Source of the DNA: Deroplatys truncata
Taxonomy: Eukaryota; Arthropoda; Insecta; Mantodea; Mantidae
DNA length: 64,000 nt
Direction: 5' to 3'
Assembly (NCBI GenBank): GCA_030765065.1
Contig: CM060978.1
Location: 115,363,692 to 115,427,691 of the forward strand
Of the stretch, positions 12,498-24,488 are shown piece after piece. Position 1 is the stretch's first letter, and every line of letters starts with the position of its first letter. The notes beneath the pieces were generated by a model. It was not told the origin of the DNA, ran no database searches, and saw only the letters and a program-made list of their open reading frames with translations. Position numbers and translations under genes: made by a program.

Positions 12498-15190
12498 AAT
12501 CAGGCACACGAATTTCTAAGCATTAAAGCCAGGACGAAAGAAAATGAAATTAAGCTGTTTCTGGACTCTACCCAGTGACGTCGCAGGTTACAAACTTGTA
12601 AAGTCGGTTAGCGTTTGCAGACAGCTCTCTGACCAGACCGTATTTACCTGGCTGTCAGTGATTCATGACCGCTGTTGTATAATATTTGTATTGACATAAA
12701 GGTTTAGTATAGCCTGAAACCAACCACTTAAGAATTCCTATGTCTGGTTATAATGAACTGCATTATGAACGATAATTCAAGGTGAATGGAAATGCAGTGA
12801 AAAGCAGCACCGATTATCTCACATTTATATTCCTTAATTCTTAACCCATACTCTCTATCCAATGCAGGAAACACTTGCAACATTTTTACAAACTGACAGC
12901 ATTCACTAGAGCTGTTTTAAATATATTTTCCAGCTAAAATGTATGTTCACTGTTTACCTAAAGGTTAAAATGAAATAGACAAGCAAAATAAACGGATTAC
13001 TGCTAATATTGCTGGGTTGGGAGGGGGTATTAATTGAAGCCTTTTATGCGAATGAAAATGAATAATCTAACGGGCTCTACATAACGCGAAGAAAGAAAAC
13101 TAGTGTCTATGAAGGAAATCAATGAATTGGTATCTGTGATTCGTAGCATATACTGCGATCGTTTTCAGACGAATCCGTCTTAGGTAACAAGGACATTACT
13201 CAACCTACATATATTTATAGCAAAAACTGAAACAATTACTCAGAAATTGTGCAAGTTAACACTGTTCAAGGCACGGTTTCTTGGTTTAAAGTGGATATTT
13301 AACGAAGGGTTTTGTTTTAAAATGAAGTGACCGACGTCCTATTTATAATTAAATTTCATAATTGACATCTTCAAGTATGGGCAGAGAGGATTTATTCGTG
13401 CATTTTTCTTGTGTTCCACAAACCATTCTTCTAAATTAACAAGCATTTGCTAATGACTTGATAAATTATAAATGTTGTGCATTTATTTACCATTAAATAT
13501 TTAAATTTACTACCTACCTTCATTCTCACTGTTTGGTGACGAATTTAAAATATATTCATATATTTTAAGGGTTACTTACTATTTGTCAATTTGGACAACT
13601 TTATTATAACTTTCCTAACAGTGTCAAAGTAACATGAATTGATTTACCGACATACCTATAATGATCCCACTTCCGAAAACCCTTCCGCAACTGAAGGTTT
13701 GCATAACTAAGCACACGATCATTCCGATGGCATTCTGGCAAGGAGATTTTTCTTCTTAAGAAAATTTGTTTTACTTGTCTATGTTACTTTTAGTATTTAT
13801 GAACTTGCAAAAGATGGTTAAATAGTAGTTGGAAATATTAAATAAAAGTGGTAATACTTAGAATTGTGTTTTCTTAGGATTTTAAATTGTCATATATTCC
13901 AGTGACACAGATGAATGGAGATTTAAGATGGCATATCTGCTAAATGTGGAGTGTGGCATTATAGAACACGGAAACGTTGACGGTGCAACAAAGCAAGGAA
14001 AAACAAGCACTGGAGGAATTAGAGAAGCGAATATGGACAAGAATGGAAAGTGAAAAAATACGCGGTGAAGTAGGGAAAACAATTCTGAAACAAGACAGGA
14101 AGAGGCAAAGATATTGGAAATGGTTTTCTTCCAAACAGGCTCAATGAAGAAGTATATTAAAATTCTTTGCATGCGGAGACGAAAAAGAAAGTGGAAAAGA
14201 GGGAAGAATATAGAAGAGAAAAGGTTTGCAGAGAAGAACCTGCCTGTGGAGAAATTCTATGACCTGTGGACTAAAGTTGTAGACAAGCTTAACGACGCTC
14301 CCCCGGAAAGACCTTATAATACATTTCAACACAAAACCATTTTTTCAGCTGCTAGTGACAACTGCTTCAGTTATTAATGACATTGTATATAACTCTGTAA
14401 ATGAAAGTACATTAACCACAGTATCTCTATTTGAAAAGTTTTCTTTCCCCCCAAACATTTATGATTTGTGAAATAAGTCACTCTATTAGCAGCTGGTACT
14501 ACGATCTTCATATACGGTGATATAAAACATGGGTTATAGCTTAACACGTTGCTGTAACGGATAAAGCACCTGGTAGATACAAATGTTGAAATTCCACATA
14601 GGTTTAGACTACTGATTGCAAATAAAAGAGCAAAACTACTATTGCAATTAATAATGATTTCATAACAACTACCTATTAAACTTCTAAGGACTAACAAATG
14701 ACAAAAGTTAACCAAAATGTTGACTGATTCGCCTATAAATATCCATAACTTTAAATAAAACATTGGGATTAGTTGGATTATCGTATCGCCACTTCATTGT
14801 GTTTTGGCAATGTTCCAACACTCAGATAATATAGGATAGCAGTCCCCAAGGAAGCGCCGAACGGCAAGGAGTCCAACGCCTGCCCATAGAAGGCTCCCAC
14901 CTGCGACCTTGGATGTACCACGTCCTCGAGAATTTCGGGAACGTTAAGGTAGAGAATAATGATGAGGCTATAAACAGTTAAGTCAAGCGCGTGTATGTAG
15001 GAGGACGCTAATAGTTCCACATTCCGTTAGTGGCACTGCACAATAGCCACTTCAAGTGTCAACCAAGAGCTGCAGCATAAACGCACTGGCGCTTTCAATC
15101 TGCAGTCCCCCCTCGCCCCTACAAATCAAAGGCATTGACGAAACGAACGCCGCCTGTTTCATTACTTTCTCTACGCTTAGGTATTCGAGG
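12498..15190. other. Unassigned DNA
   Basis: No element or gene could be assigned. Purine-rich open frames around 13882-14377 on both strands show only low-complexity Lys/Glu/Arg-rich composition without a recognisable domain. A 129-codon minus frame at 14374-14763 likewise has no motif. Confidence 0.4.
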
Positions 15191-16250
15191 TAGAGGATGT
15201 ATTGCAATACATGAAAAAAACTTCAGGATTGAATTTCACTGCAGATAGGCGTTTGGGATACTACAAGAGATATCGCGTGGCTTGTGCATGTGTAAACAAC
15301 ATACCTCAAAAACAGAAATTCGGGTTACTACCTTGCTCCATACTTAAATCATATAGCTACCTTTTGGTGAAGTTTTTCATGATCTTCAACAATTTACGGA
15401 GAAATTAGTATTTTTACTTTCTCTACTACGTATAGTAAGTAGGGGAAGTATTGCAATCCACCCAAAATGTCGATACCGAGATTTCACCGAAAATACATGT
15501 TTTGAGGACCCGTGAATCCCCCCCAAAGCATTTTTAGAAAAAAGGTCAGTGTGCGTCTGCGAACAGCATAACTCAAAAGTGAGAAGTCGGATAAACACCT
15601 AACTTGGTATTTAGGTACAGTATCTTTCAAAGATGCGTCACGAAGATTTTAAGGAAATCCCTCATTCCAGACTATCCTTTACATGGAACATTTTCGACAA
15701 AAATTTTCTCGAACATGGCTGTAACGATTTTGATTAAAATATTATAAATTTAAGATATTTTTATGGCAAAGGAAATGTAGATATATCTTGAATTTTCTGG
15801 GAATGTCCGCAAAATTCCTCTTCATTCTGAACGGCTTTTGCACAACTGGTAAACCGCAAGATAGACAAAATTTTTGTACGAAAAAAAAAATGCAGATCTC
15901 CTTTAAAAACACAATTTGTCATATTCAGTTTTTTTTTTTTGTGGAGTGAACCATTTTCCAATACTTATACTTTTTCTCAAATTGGAATTCGTTATTCATT
16001 TTTTATGTCCTGAACATGACAAAGAGAATGAAATGCTCCAGCAGCCAGCTCTTAAAATATTTGACTATCGCTTAAAGCCTACCATGTTCCCCTTACACCT
16101 ACAAGAAAATTAGCAGTAAGATACTTTCTGCAAATGTTTATCTCGATTAACATGAAGTAGATGGAGAATAAGCCGTTGTAAAAATAGTTTGTACAAGAGT
16201 AGAGAAATTCATGTGAGTGTAACACATCAGAATTTTTTCTCAGATCGTTT
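15190..16250. repeat. Dispersed repeat, long copy
   Basis: The stretch includes CTCTACTACGTATAGTAAG, CATAACTCAAAAGTGAGAAG, CCTTTACATGGAACATTTT, GAATTTTCTGGGAATG, CAACTGGTAAACCG and GTTTATCTCGATTAACATGA. The same landmarks in the same order recur at 42765-43480 and partly at 43480-43770 and 1-80. It also repeats itself internally (CTCTAC…GTATTGCAATAC near 15172-15212 and CTCTAC…GTATTGCAATCC near 15420-15460). It has no transposase or reverse transcriptase; the class is unknown. Confidence 0.6.
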
Positions 16251-17955
16251 TACCGATTGTTAAAATATCGTAATGATGAATAAACTGTGCAATTGAATTT
16301 CCTCTAAGTAGTCTTATAAGTTGTCTTCGTTCTTGCTGAATTTTGCATACGCGCGAAACCTTTACAGGTAGACAAGAACTTACTACAGGAAAGATGTCTA
16401 AATCGTTAAGATACATAATCTGTGTCAAAATCTGGCGTGTTATTGTTTTCCCAAATTGTATTTTGTATTATCTTTTCATTGATAGCAAATTACACCAAAA
16501 GAAAAACAATAGAAACCTGAATATGGAAAAATCTTTCAGGCGGGAGTACCTCACAAATAAGCTCAAGAGAAAACCATGTAAGTTTATGCAAAAAGTACAA
16601 TGAAAAATCAACTAAATTAATAGTCATGAGAATAGAAGTAATTAATCATGAGGTTTAGATTATACAAAAGTAATTTCATTCAACAAATTGGCTAACACTC
16701 AAGTTTAAATGAGAAATAAAAGTCAAAGTAAAAATCAAAGCATAACCAAAAGTAATATTATCTCTTAGAGTGAATTTTCCAATATCTTAAGCAGTGCACT
16801 TTCTATGTTAACTGAACGTTCTTTTGCATCAAACTCGTGCAAATTGCACATGAAATCAAGGTTAACATTTATCACATGCTTTTAACGTATTTATTCTCAG
16901 CTTCCTCTGTACTCTTGTGCACATACAACAAAATGCGTTGAAACAGTCTTGTTAATTAGATTTAAGAAGAAATATATTGAAAAATTAATTTTTGTGCGAA
17001 TACTTTCTAAAATAAATTTGAAAACACTAATAGGAGGAGAAACTGTGAGGCTACTGAACATCAATTTTTTGTTTCTAGCTGGTACTGGATACCTAAAGTA
17101 GAGCTCCTAAAGGGAGCAAAACTTTAATATATCTGCATAACGGCTAATCTGATATAATGCACATTGCGCATGTGTCCCCGTCTCCATGGAGACAATACTA
17201 TCCCGTTATAGGTGCGAGCTATTCTGACATTCCTGTGCACGATTGCTTAAAAATCTTTGTCCACAAACTACTGAAACCGACAATGACAATCAATACATCA
17301 CATGAATGTACACCGATAGAAATGAATTATTTCGAGACATGTATGGTAAACACAATAGATCGTAGCGATAGTTCGTGTTACCAAAGGAGACTATCAACAC
17401 TAAGACGACCGAGATCATCTATGAACTTTCCTGTAGAGATCATTGTTGCCATGTTTTGGAACAACACATGCGTATACAACCTATGCAGCGACATTCAATA
17501 AGAATTAGGAACATGGTGTGCGAATATACGGAACGTTAAACTATATCTAACAGTAATAATTAATGATAAACTTAAACACTTGTGTCGGAAAAATGATTCT
17601 AACTTTTCGTACAGATGTCACCCTCCAGCTGCGTGCGGTTTTGAAATGCACAAACAAAATGCTAGCCACATACAAATAAGAAACACCGCTGACTGACAAA
17701 CGTCATACGAGAGCACGCGAAGCTTAGGCTAATTGGCAACCAGTGATTATAACGAGTTAGGACTTTGCTCTATTTGCCTATTTTATTCCTGTGTATAAAA
17801 CGTTAGGCAACTTAACCCAAAATGCCTATTGGGTCATTTATAAGCTTCTGTGTGAATTATATAGTGCCTATAGTGTCTCGTATATATAGCTACTTGAGGG
17901 GTTATCGCCTACTTAGGATTCAAGCCTATAAATGCCTTTTTCCGAATTAACTGCA

Positions 17956-18006
<51 letters not shown>

Positions 18007-18324
18007 ATAAAAAATACATGTGTAAGCGATTGACATTTCTAATGCAACTCTATACGCCTTTCAGAGTTTACGCTTGGGAACAGTTGTGTTCTGTTCTAGT
18101 GAGACCCGGGGAGCGGAGAAAATGCAATTTGAGTTGTGCAGCGAACAATAGGATCTTAGTCAGCATTCACATAGCCTACTTTGTTCAGTGTATGCAAGTA
18201 GTTCACTAATGTAAGAATCGGATACGGAATTACCACGGCCACTAATATAAAGTGAGCTGCATGCTATTTTTCCAACACCTGTCTAACTATGCGCAGATTC
18301 AGATTCATTACGTCATTACGTCAT

Positions 18325-18375
<51 letters not shown>

Positions 18376-18800
18376 ATTCCTTCCTGGGTTCACGAACTCG
18401 GGACACATCTATACCATGATAGCAAGTATTGCATCTGCAGCGAGTGCACTGCAACTGACACGATCTTTCTCGACATGTGAATGACGTAAACATTGTTGCT
18501 GTTGCGCGCATTTTCCGATACCCCAATTCGCTTTGTAAAGCAGTACTGTATTTCGCTCGAGATCGTGTATTGGTATCGATATTTTACTCAGTTCATTTGT
18601 GCTTGTTTTGGCTGAGTAGTCTCAGCATGCCGAAACAGAAGTCTCAAGATATACATTATTGAAACAATGGATTATTGGAGAACAATAATTTACAACAGAG
18701 AGAAGGCTAATATTTTGTAAGTGTTGCTGTAAAGAGATAAGCATTGAAAGAACATTATAATATTTCAATTCAAAAGGATAATTAAAATAAACAAATATTT
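16251..18800. other. Unassigned DNA with microsatellites
   Basis: It contains TTA repeats at 17958-18005 and a TG/GT tract at 18328-18374. A 114-codon open frame at 17157-17501 (+) has no recognisable family and no repeat relation; it is recorded as an unknown open frame, probably chance. Confidence 0.4.
18328..18374. repeat. GT dinucleotide microsatellite
   Basis: About 47 bp of uninterrupted GT repeat. Open frames across it (poly Val-Cys or His-Thr) are artefacts. Confidence 0.95.
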
Positions 18801-18839
18801 CCCTTTGGTATCACCGACCGGCCTTAGCTTACCATTGGC

Positions 18840-19700
18840 AGGCGCCAAATTTGCGCCTATTGCGTCCACAGCCAATACCAAGTGGGGATCTTGGCTAGAA
18901 GCAGCCTCATATTATGCAGATAATTCCCACCATATTTCACAGGTAGGCCTTATGTTAAAATCAATACAAAAATGCTTTCTTTAGCTGGGATAATTCATTT
19001 TATATTAACTTTATTTTCTTTCATTCCAAATACTACATTTTCGTTTACTTAATTAAATAATACTCATTTTCAATATTATGATGGAAATTGAATTTTAAAA
19101 ATAGGTCCATGCAAACATTTATGCCCTTTTTTAATTTACAAACAACTGGAAATTTGTTCAAATTTCCAACGCTCGAAATATTTCTACACCATTAAAATGC
19201 TATATATATAATATATATATATCCGTATTTTTTAAAACTGACATAGTAAAATAAAAATCCCGTTTTTCTGTTAAAGGTTGTAAACAGTTTCAATGAAGAC
19301 GCCGTTGTCGCCATCAAGGAAGCGAAAGAGGTTCTGTCATCTCCAAACATCAAAACTGAGCTTGCTTACATAAAAGCAAATTTTGGAGACATACCAGTAG
19401 CCATTAGAAAGCTGAAGACGAGAGGTATTCTTCTAACAGAGGCAACTGACCCTATTACTAGGATACAACAGAAGTTGGATAAAGTAGAGGGTGAGATGGG
19501 CGAAGCTGTTGTCTTGAAAATGACCAGGTTTCTGAGACGTAATCCAGGCTGAAAGGTAATGTCCAGTGTAGCCTCAGTTCTTTCTGGAGAAATGCAACAA
19601 GAAGTAAGCCACGATCCTGCACATATTGCTGCCTTAAAATATGCACCAATAACTTCTTGTAAGGTGGAAAGGTCCACTCGATAACGGGAATTCTAGGCAA
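18840..19700 (+). pseudogene. hAT-derived transposase-like gene with a plausible intron
   Basis: A first exon-like stretch ends TKWGSWLEAASYYADNSHHI then SQ at 18942 and is followed by GTAGGC. After a 334-bp segment ending TTAAAG at 19276, a second exon begins VVNSFNEDAVVAIKEAKEVL and runs to a stop at 19550-19552. In another frame the sequence then continues to ALKYAPITSCKVERS (about 19630-19675). The TRWGxWLxAAxYYA and KYAPITSCxVERSF blocks are typical of hAT-superfamily C-terminal regions (hATC dimerisation area), including domesticated host copies. The GT..AG borders preserve the reading frame across the junction. A stop and frameshift before the hATC block, and the lack of a visible N-terminal BED finger, suggest a pseudogene; a missed third exon is the alternative. 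Confidence 0.6.
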
Positions 19701-20224
19701 GAAAACAACTCTTGGTATTGCAACCTGACCTTGATGCTATGCAAGCAACCTAGACTCTAATATCACTCAATATACTCCAAATATCTTAACACAGTATCTA
19801 CAAAGTAAAAATAAAACTTCAATGGTTCCGTTATAAGTTGAATGAACAGAAGGTCATCATTACTGCCGAACACAAAACTTTTATAACAAAAAGGCTAACA
19901 TGTAACGAAAGCTATGAACCGTAACCTTGTAACCACAAAGATGAGGTGATGTGGCACAAAAAAGAGTAAAGGCTGAAGAAGCAATGCTTTTTTCTGTATG
20001 GCCTTCCTACACTGCATCCACGCGTTCTTCTTGAGTTATTACGAAATGTTAATCCTTCCTGGTTGGGTATGAGCCACTCTCACTCCACGTTTCCTTCTAG
20101 CAGTCTCTTAAATCTGCCAGCCAGATACTATTGTCGTTTTTCTTCATTAAGCGCCAGTGTCGCCAATGACAGCGCCTCAACTATCAGTTTGAGCTATTCT
20201 AGTTTTCTATACACTCGCGTATAC

Positions 20225-20530
20225 AGGGGTTAAAGAAAACGTATTCCATATATTGAGAGGTGGTTGTATGGACCAAAACAACAACAAAAATGGCCAATGA
20301 ACATGATCTCTAAACATTACTCTATTACTGTGAAACATCACAGCTTCTATGTAACCTGCTTGCGATTACATATGACCTGCACTTGCGAAACATTGGGAGG
20401 TGTTCAATATGGTGCCCATTCGTAGTAAGGCATGCTTATGTTCGATGTCTTATCACGCACTCTCTGAAAGACTCCACGTTGGCCATGGATGTTCTGGCAG
20501 GTATTGATGACGCCTTTCTGTAGTGACTGT
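20225..20530 (-). pseudogene. C-terminal fragment of a DDE transposase
   Basis: The minus strand reads approximately VINTCQNIHGQRGVFQRVRD followed, after short changes, by NTSQCF. The layout (a run of charged helices, then a short Cys/Gly-rich tail, then a terminal ATTGAGAGGTGGTTGTATGG sequence) resembles the C terminus and end of an insect DDE transposon that I recognise only as a general pattern. No catalytic block is present, so it is a fragment and the family is uncertain. Confidence 0.3.
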
Positions 20531-20539
20531 ACATCACTA

Positions 20540-21315
20540 ATGAGGGGTTGCATACACCAAAGATTTCAAGATAAAACTACAATGTAAAAGCACTTCACAA
20601 ACTTATCAAAGACAAACTGATTCCATTAGAACTCTTAAGAATATGCGTTGCACTTGCCCAGAACTGTGAATATGGTTTACAATAAGAACACTTACAGATG
20701 TTTACTGATGCTGTATGCATAAACAACAACAGTCCTCATTTGTTTACTGCCTTCTGTAGGTTGTACGTAATAGCAAACAGCTTGCAGTAGAAGAGATGTT
20801 TCACAGTAGCGAAGATGAACAAGTGCTCATAGCTATTAAGGTATGCATTTTACAACTCATATTTACAAGAAATTTTTTTTCTTGTTTAGGTCCATACTAG
20901 CATCTCTCAAAATATGGAACTTTTTTTTTAAACATCTGGTATATTCATTTTTATTTAACACTCTTAACTTCGAGGTATTATCGCGATGGGTAGGTTCTTT
21001 CATTTATTTTTAACATTGTATAAGTCACTTTGTGTGGATACACGCCCTTGACTGCTTAGTCTTCTTCCTGTACACTTTGCTTAAGAGACGATGATAGGTG
21101 GACTTAATTGCCTGACGAATTTCCTGTATTATATACTATTGCTAATGAATTAATTCCGAATTAAAATTTTGGGATCGAAGAAACGCAGGTTGATCTGTAG
21201 CTGCTAATACTGCAAGACAGTCGTCATCCAGTCTATCATTTGGTGACTTCTGTTTATTTTATTCTGTAGATAAGAGTTCTGAGTCGTCGTAATGAAATTT
21301 CTAATCTATGCTAGT

Positions 21316-21382
<67 letters not shown>

Positions 21383-21860
21383 TTTTGAATGTTTTTTTAG
21401 GGTAATCTAAAAACCATTCAACCGATTTTGATAATAATTTCACCATTGAAAAGCTCTATTCTTCCAGATGATTTATATGCTTCCAAAAATTTGAAAACTG
21501 GAGGGTTAGGAGTTTCTTTTTCATGTTCTGTCAGCAAATTTGAATCCCATTTCGCTGAATATGAATATTAGAGGCTACTTTGGCACTTTATTGCAAATAG
21601 GTAGATTTTAATGACCTCGAGCACAAAGGGATAAATGCAGAGGTTTAAAATATTCTAAATTATAAAGCTGAATTATTTTAGGATGGGATTAGGGTGGTAT
21701 ACTGTTCATATCCCCACATTTTCCACGAATTTTACGGAAGTTTTACCAAGTAATATTTCTGGTATGATTCAGACAAAACCGTGTGCATTTTGATTCTAGA
21801 AACTGACAAACAATGATATCGAAGCTATCTTTACATTCAACCCCAACATACAAATCAAGG
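20540..21860. other. Unassigned DNA with a candidate small exon and a TG tract
   Basis: An 81-bp in-frame segment at 20760-20840 is bordered by CTTCTGTAG upstream and GTATGC downstream (see findings). A TG/GT microsatellite occupies 21319-21381. Nothing else was recognised. Confidence 0.35.
21319..21381. repeat. GT dinucleotide microsatellite
   Basis: About 63 bp of uninterrupted GT repeat. Confidence 0.95.
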
Positions 21861-22008
21861 CCTATCCAGATGAAATTTATACGCTTATGCTATACAACCC
21901 AATGAAAATTATAAACGTCCTCACAACTCCGAAAAACACTATCCCTACCATATTTTCAACCCCTTATGTAGAAATCTGTACGTATGGTCAAAATGTTGCA
22001 CAATTATA

Positions 22009-23295
22009 CGAGGGCAGTCCCAGAAGTACGCGACCTGACGTATAGATAGTGGTTTCAAACAAATGACTATGGTAGAAAGTACCAGCCTTATAAAGCTTAA
22101 GTTTGACGATGCTACGTTGTTTAGTAAGTGTTTGGCAGCCATTAATAGTGAACGCTCTAGGTGAATTTGTGGATAAAACTGGTCATCGTTAGTGATACAA
22201 TATCTTCATTTGAAAGGTCTTAGTCCCACTAGTATCAAAGCTAAGCTAGATTCTACTCTGGGGGAGTCTGCTCCTTCGTTTACAACTGTAAAATATTGGG
22301 TGGCAGAGTTTAAGCGAGACCGTACGAGCTGCCTAGATGAATATCGCAGTGGTGACCAAATGAGGTGACCACGCCAGAAATTGTGAAGAAAATCCATAAA
22401 ATGATATTGGATGATCGTCGAGTGAATGTGCGCGAGCTAGCAGACATCGTAGGCATTTCAAAAAGTGCTGTACATCGCATACTGACTGGAAATTTAGACT
22501 TGAGAAAGCTGTGCGCAAGATGGGTGCCCTGTTTACTCACAATAGAAAAAAGTAGCGTCGCGAGGATGTTTCAATCGAGTGTTTGGCGATGTTTCGCTGC
22601 AATAAAGCCGAGTTTTTGCGTCGATTCATAACCATGGATGAAACATGGGTCCATCACTTCACACCTGAGATGAAGGAGCAGTCAAAACAGTGGATTGAAA
22701 GGGGAAAATCGGCTACAAAGAAGGCGAAGACAGTTCAATCTGCAGGCAAGGTCATGACATCAGGTTTTTGGGATAAGCGTGGAATAATTTTCATTGATTA
22801 TCTTCAAAAAGGAAAAGTAATCAATGGGGAGTATTATGCAAACTTATTACAGCATTGGAATGATGAAATCAAGGCTCCCCCCCCAAAAAAAACGGCCGCA
22901 TTTAGCGAAAAAGAAAATCTTGTTTCATCAAGACAATGCACCAGTTCACATATCCATTATCGCCATGGCCAAAATCAATGAGTTAAAGTTCAAATTGATT
23001 CCTCATGCACCCTATTCACCGGATTTAGCCCCCTATGATTATTTTCTGCTTCCAAAGTCGAAGAAATGGCTCGGTGGTAACAGATTTGCTAATAATGAAG
23101 AGGTGGATTCTGCAATTGATGGATATTTTACAGAACTCGACGGTTCTCACTGTAAACAGAGTATCGAAGCAATTAGACATCGCTGTGAAAAGTGTATCGA
23201 GCTGAAAGGGGACTATGTAGAGAAATAAAGATTCCCCCCCCCCCAAAAATGTTTTTTTTTCTTTGTTAGGTCGGGTACTTCTGGGACAGCCCTCG
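22009..23295 (+). mobile_element. mariner transposon with both ends and TA duplications
   Basis: Left end CGAGGGCAGTCCCAGAAGTA and right end (reverse complement) CGAGGGCTGTCCCAGAAGTA are inverted repeats with one mismatch over 20 bp. TA lies outside each end (22007-22008 and 23296-23297). The 1287-bp length is typical for a complete mariner. It disrupts the tandem repeats at 21830-23760. Confidence 0.9.
22195..23228 (+). pseudogene. mariner transposase, frameshifted
   Basis: The frames give LKGLSPTSIKAKLDSTLGES and KYWVAEFKRDRTSCLDEYRSG, then after a frame change IHKMILDDRRVNVRELADIV with an HTH, then MDETWVHHFTPEMKEQSKQW with the first catalytic D. After a second frame change at a C/A homopolymer near 22870-22895 come LFHQDNAPVH with the second D, SPDLAPYDYFLLP with the third D, and a normal C terminus ending GDYVEK at 23225. 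This is a D,D34D mariner transposase of about 345 residues. The three acids are all present but lie in different frames. The homopolymer shift is the clearest lesion. Confidence 0.9.
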
Positions 23296-23814
23296 TACAA
23301 TAGAAGTTGGTAAAAATCATAAGTTCTGTTACAACTTTCAAGAACTACCTAATCCTTATTCTGAATTATATAGTAGGTACTAGATATTTTTAAAAGCTAC
23401 CCTTACTTTATTTTCAACGCCTTGTACTTAGACAAAACCATACCGCTCGGTCAACCAGGGCACAAATTTGTGTACTTGGACTATACGACTTGGCAAAAAT
23501 TATAGGATACCATGTAACTTCAAAAAGTTACCCATACTTATATTTTTCAACCCCTTATATGCAAATTGCCACTATTTAACCAATCTGGACAAAACTTTGG
23601 ATACTTATGTTTTAGGTATAAGTACAAATTACAAACTACTTACGACTTTCCAAAATCATCCCATGCTTATTTTCAATTCCATACTTATAGAATGTATCAA
23701 TGTAATCCCAGGTTTCACGGCTTATAAGGTTAAAGGGGAAGATTCGCCAGAAACATCTTATTGTAATTTATACAAGAATTTTATAAAGAACGGAGGTAGG
23801 TAAATGAAATTAAT

Positions 23815-24015
23815 TAATTAATTCGACATTCGAGTTTCAAAAGCTTCCCGAGTAAAGTCGGGCAGCCAATTAATGTTGTATAAGTGTATATATGAAAATG
23901 CCCCATATCGGTGGTGGTACACGGGAGTTGAACCTGGAAGCTCCCGAGTGCCATCCACAACGCTACAGCTTGAAGAATCTCGTTTAGAACATATGGTTGT
24001 GCTTTTAGCATAACG
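23815..24015 (-). mobile_element. Possible tRNA-derived SINE, minus strand
   Basis: Reading the minus strand, CTGTAGCGTTGTGGATGG looks like an A box and AGGTTCAACTCCCGTG like a B box, spaced as in a tRNA, followed by a body and then a CAAACAAACAAA-type tract beyond 24190 on the other side. No second copy occurs here and no target duplication was identified. Confidence 0.35.
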
Positions 24016-24452
24016 CCACGCCGTATTTTTCGTGCTGTCAGCTTCAAAATACAGCGTGAGAACTAAAACTTGACGGAGGCAAGGGGCTCCATAGCTTTCC
24101 AAAAGTGAGAAACATACTTTGCCGCTTGCTTCAATCATATCTTGCCCTTTGAAATGTTTAGTTTCTGGGGTCAGTATATTCATACTTTCTGTGAAGAAAC
24201 AAACAAACAAACAAAGAAGAAAACATGAGTTAGCGTTTAATCTAAATACAGAAAAGTACAACATGGGTGGAGCAAGGAGAAACTTTTAAATATGTATACT
24301 CCTACAACAATGTAACATGAGTGTGTATATACACATACATACACTCATGTTATATATTATTGTTACAGAAACATAAATATTGTTAACTTTTGTAATAAGT
24401 ATCGCCAACGTTAAAATGTTCCTATTTTCCAACTTAGTATGTCTTAAAAGAG

Positions 24453-24488
<36 letters not shown>

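Larger units (their letters stand above)
21830..23760 (+). repeat. Degenerate tandem repeats of about 115-170 bp, interrupted by mariner
   Basis: A landmark resembling ATTTTCAACCCCTTATAT recurs at about 21838, 21954, 23412, 23547 and 23673, followed each time by a stretch about cable-like words such as CGGTCAA and TGGACAAAAC. If the mariner at 22009-23295 is subtracted the spacing is roughly 115-170 bp. The repeats are non-coding as far as can be seen. Confidence 0.5.

Noticed and set aside
17157-17501. A 114-codon open frame as a gene
   Set aside because: No recognisable motif, and composition like surrounding non-coding DNA.
18289-18526. Open frames across the GT microsatellite
   Set aside because: Their length comes from the dinucleotide repeat; the same applies to frames across the GA, CA and TTA tracts.
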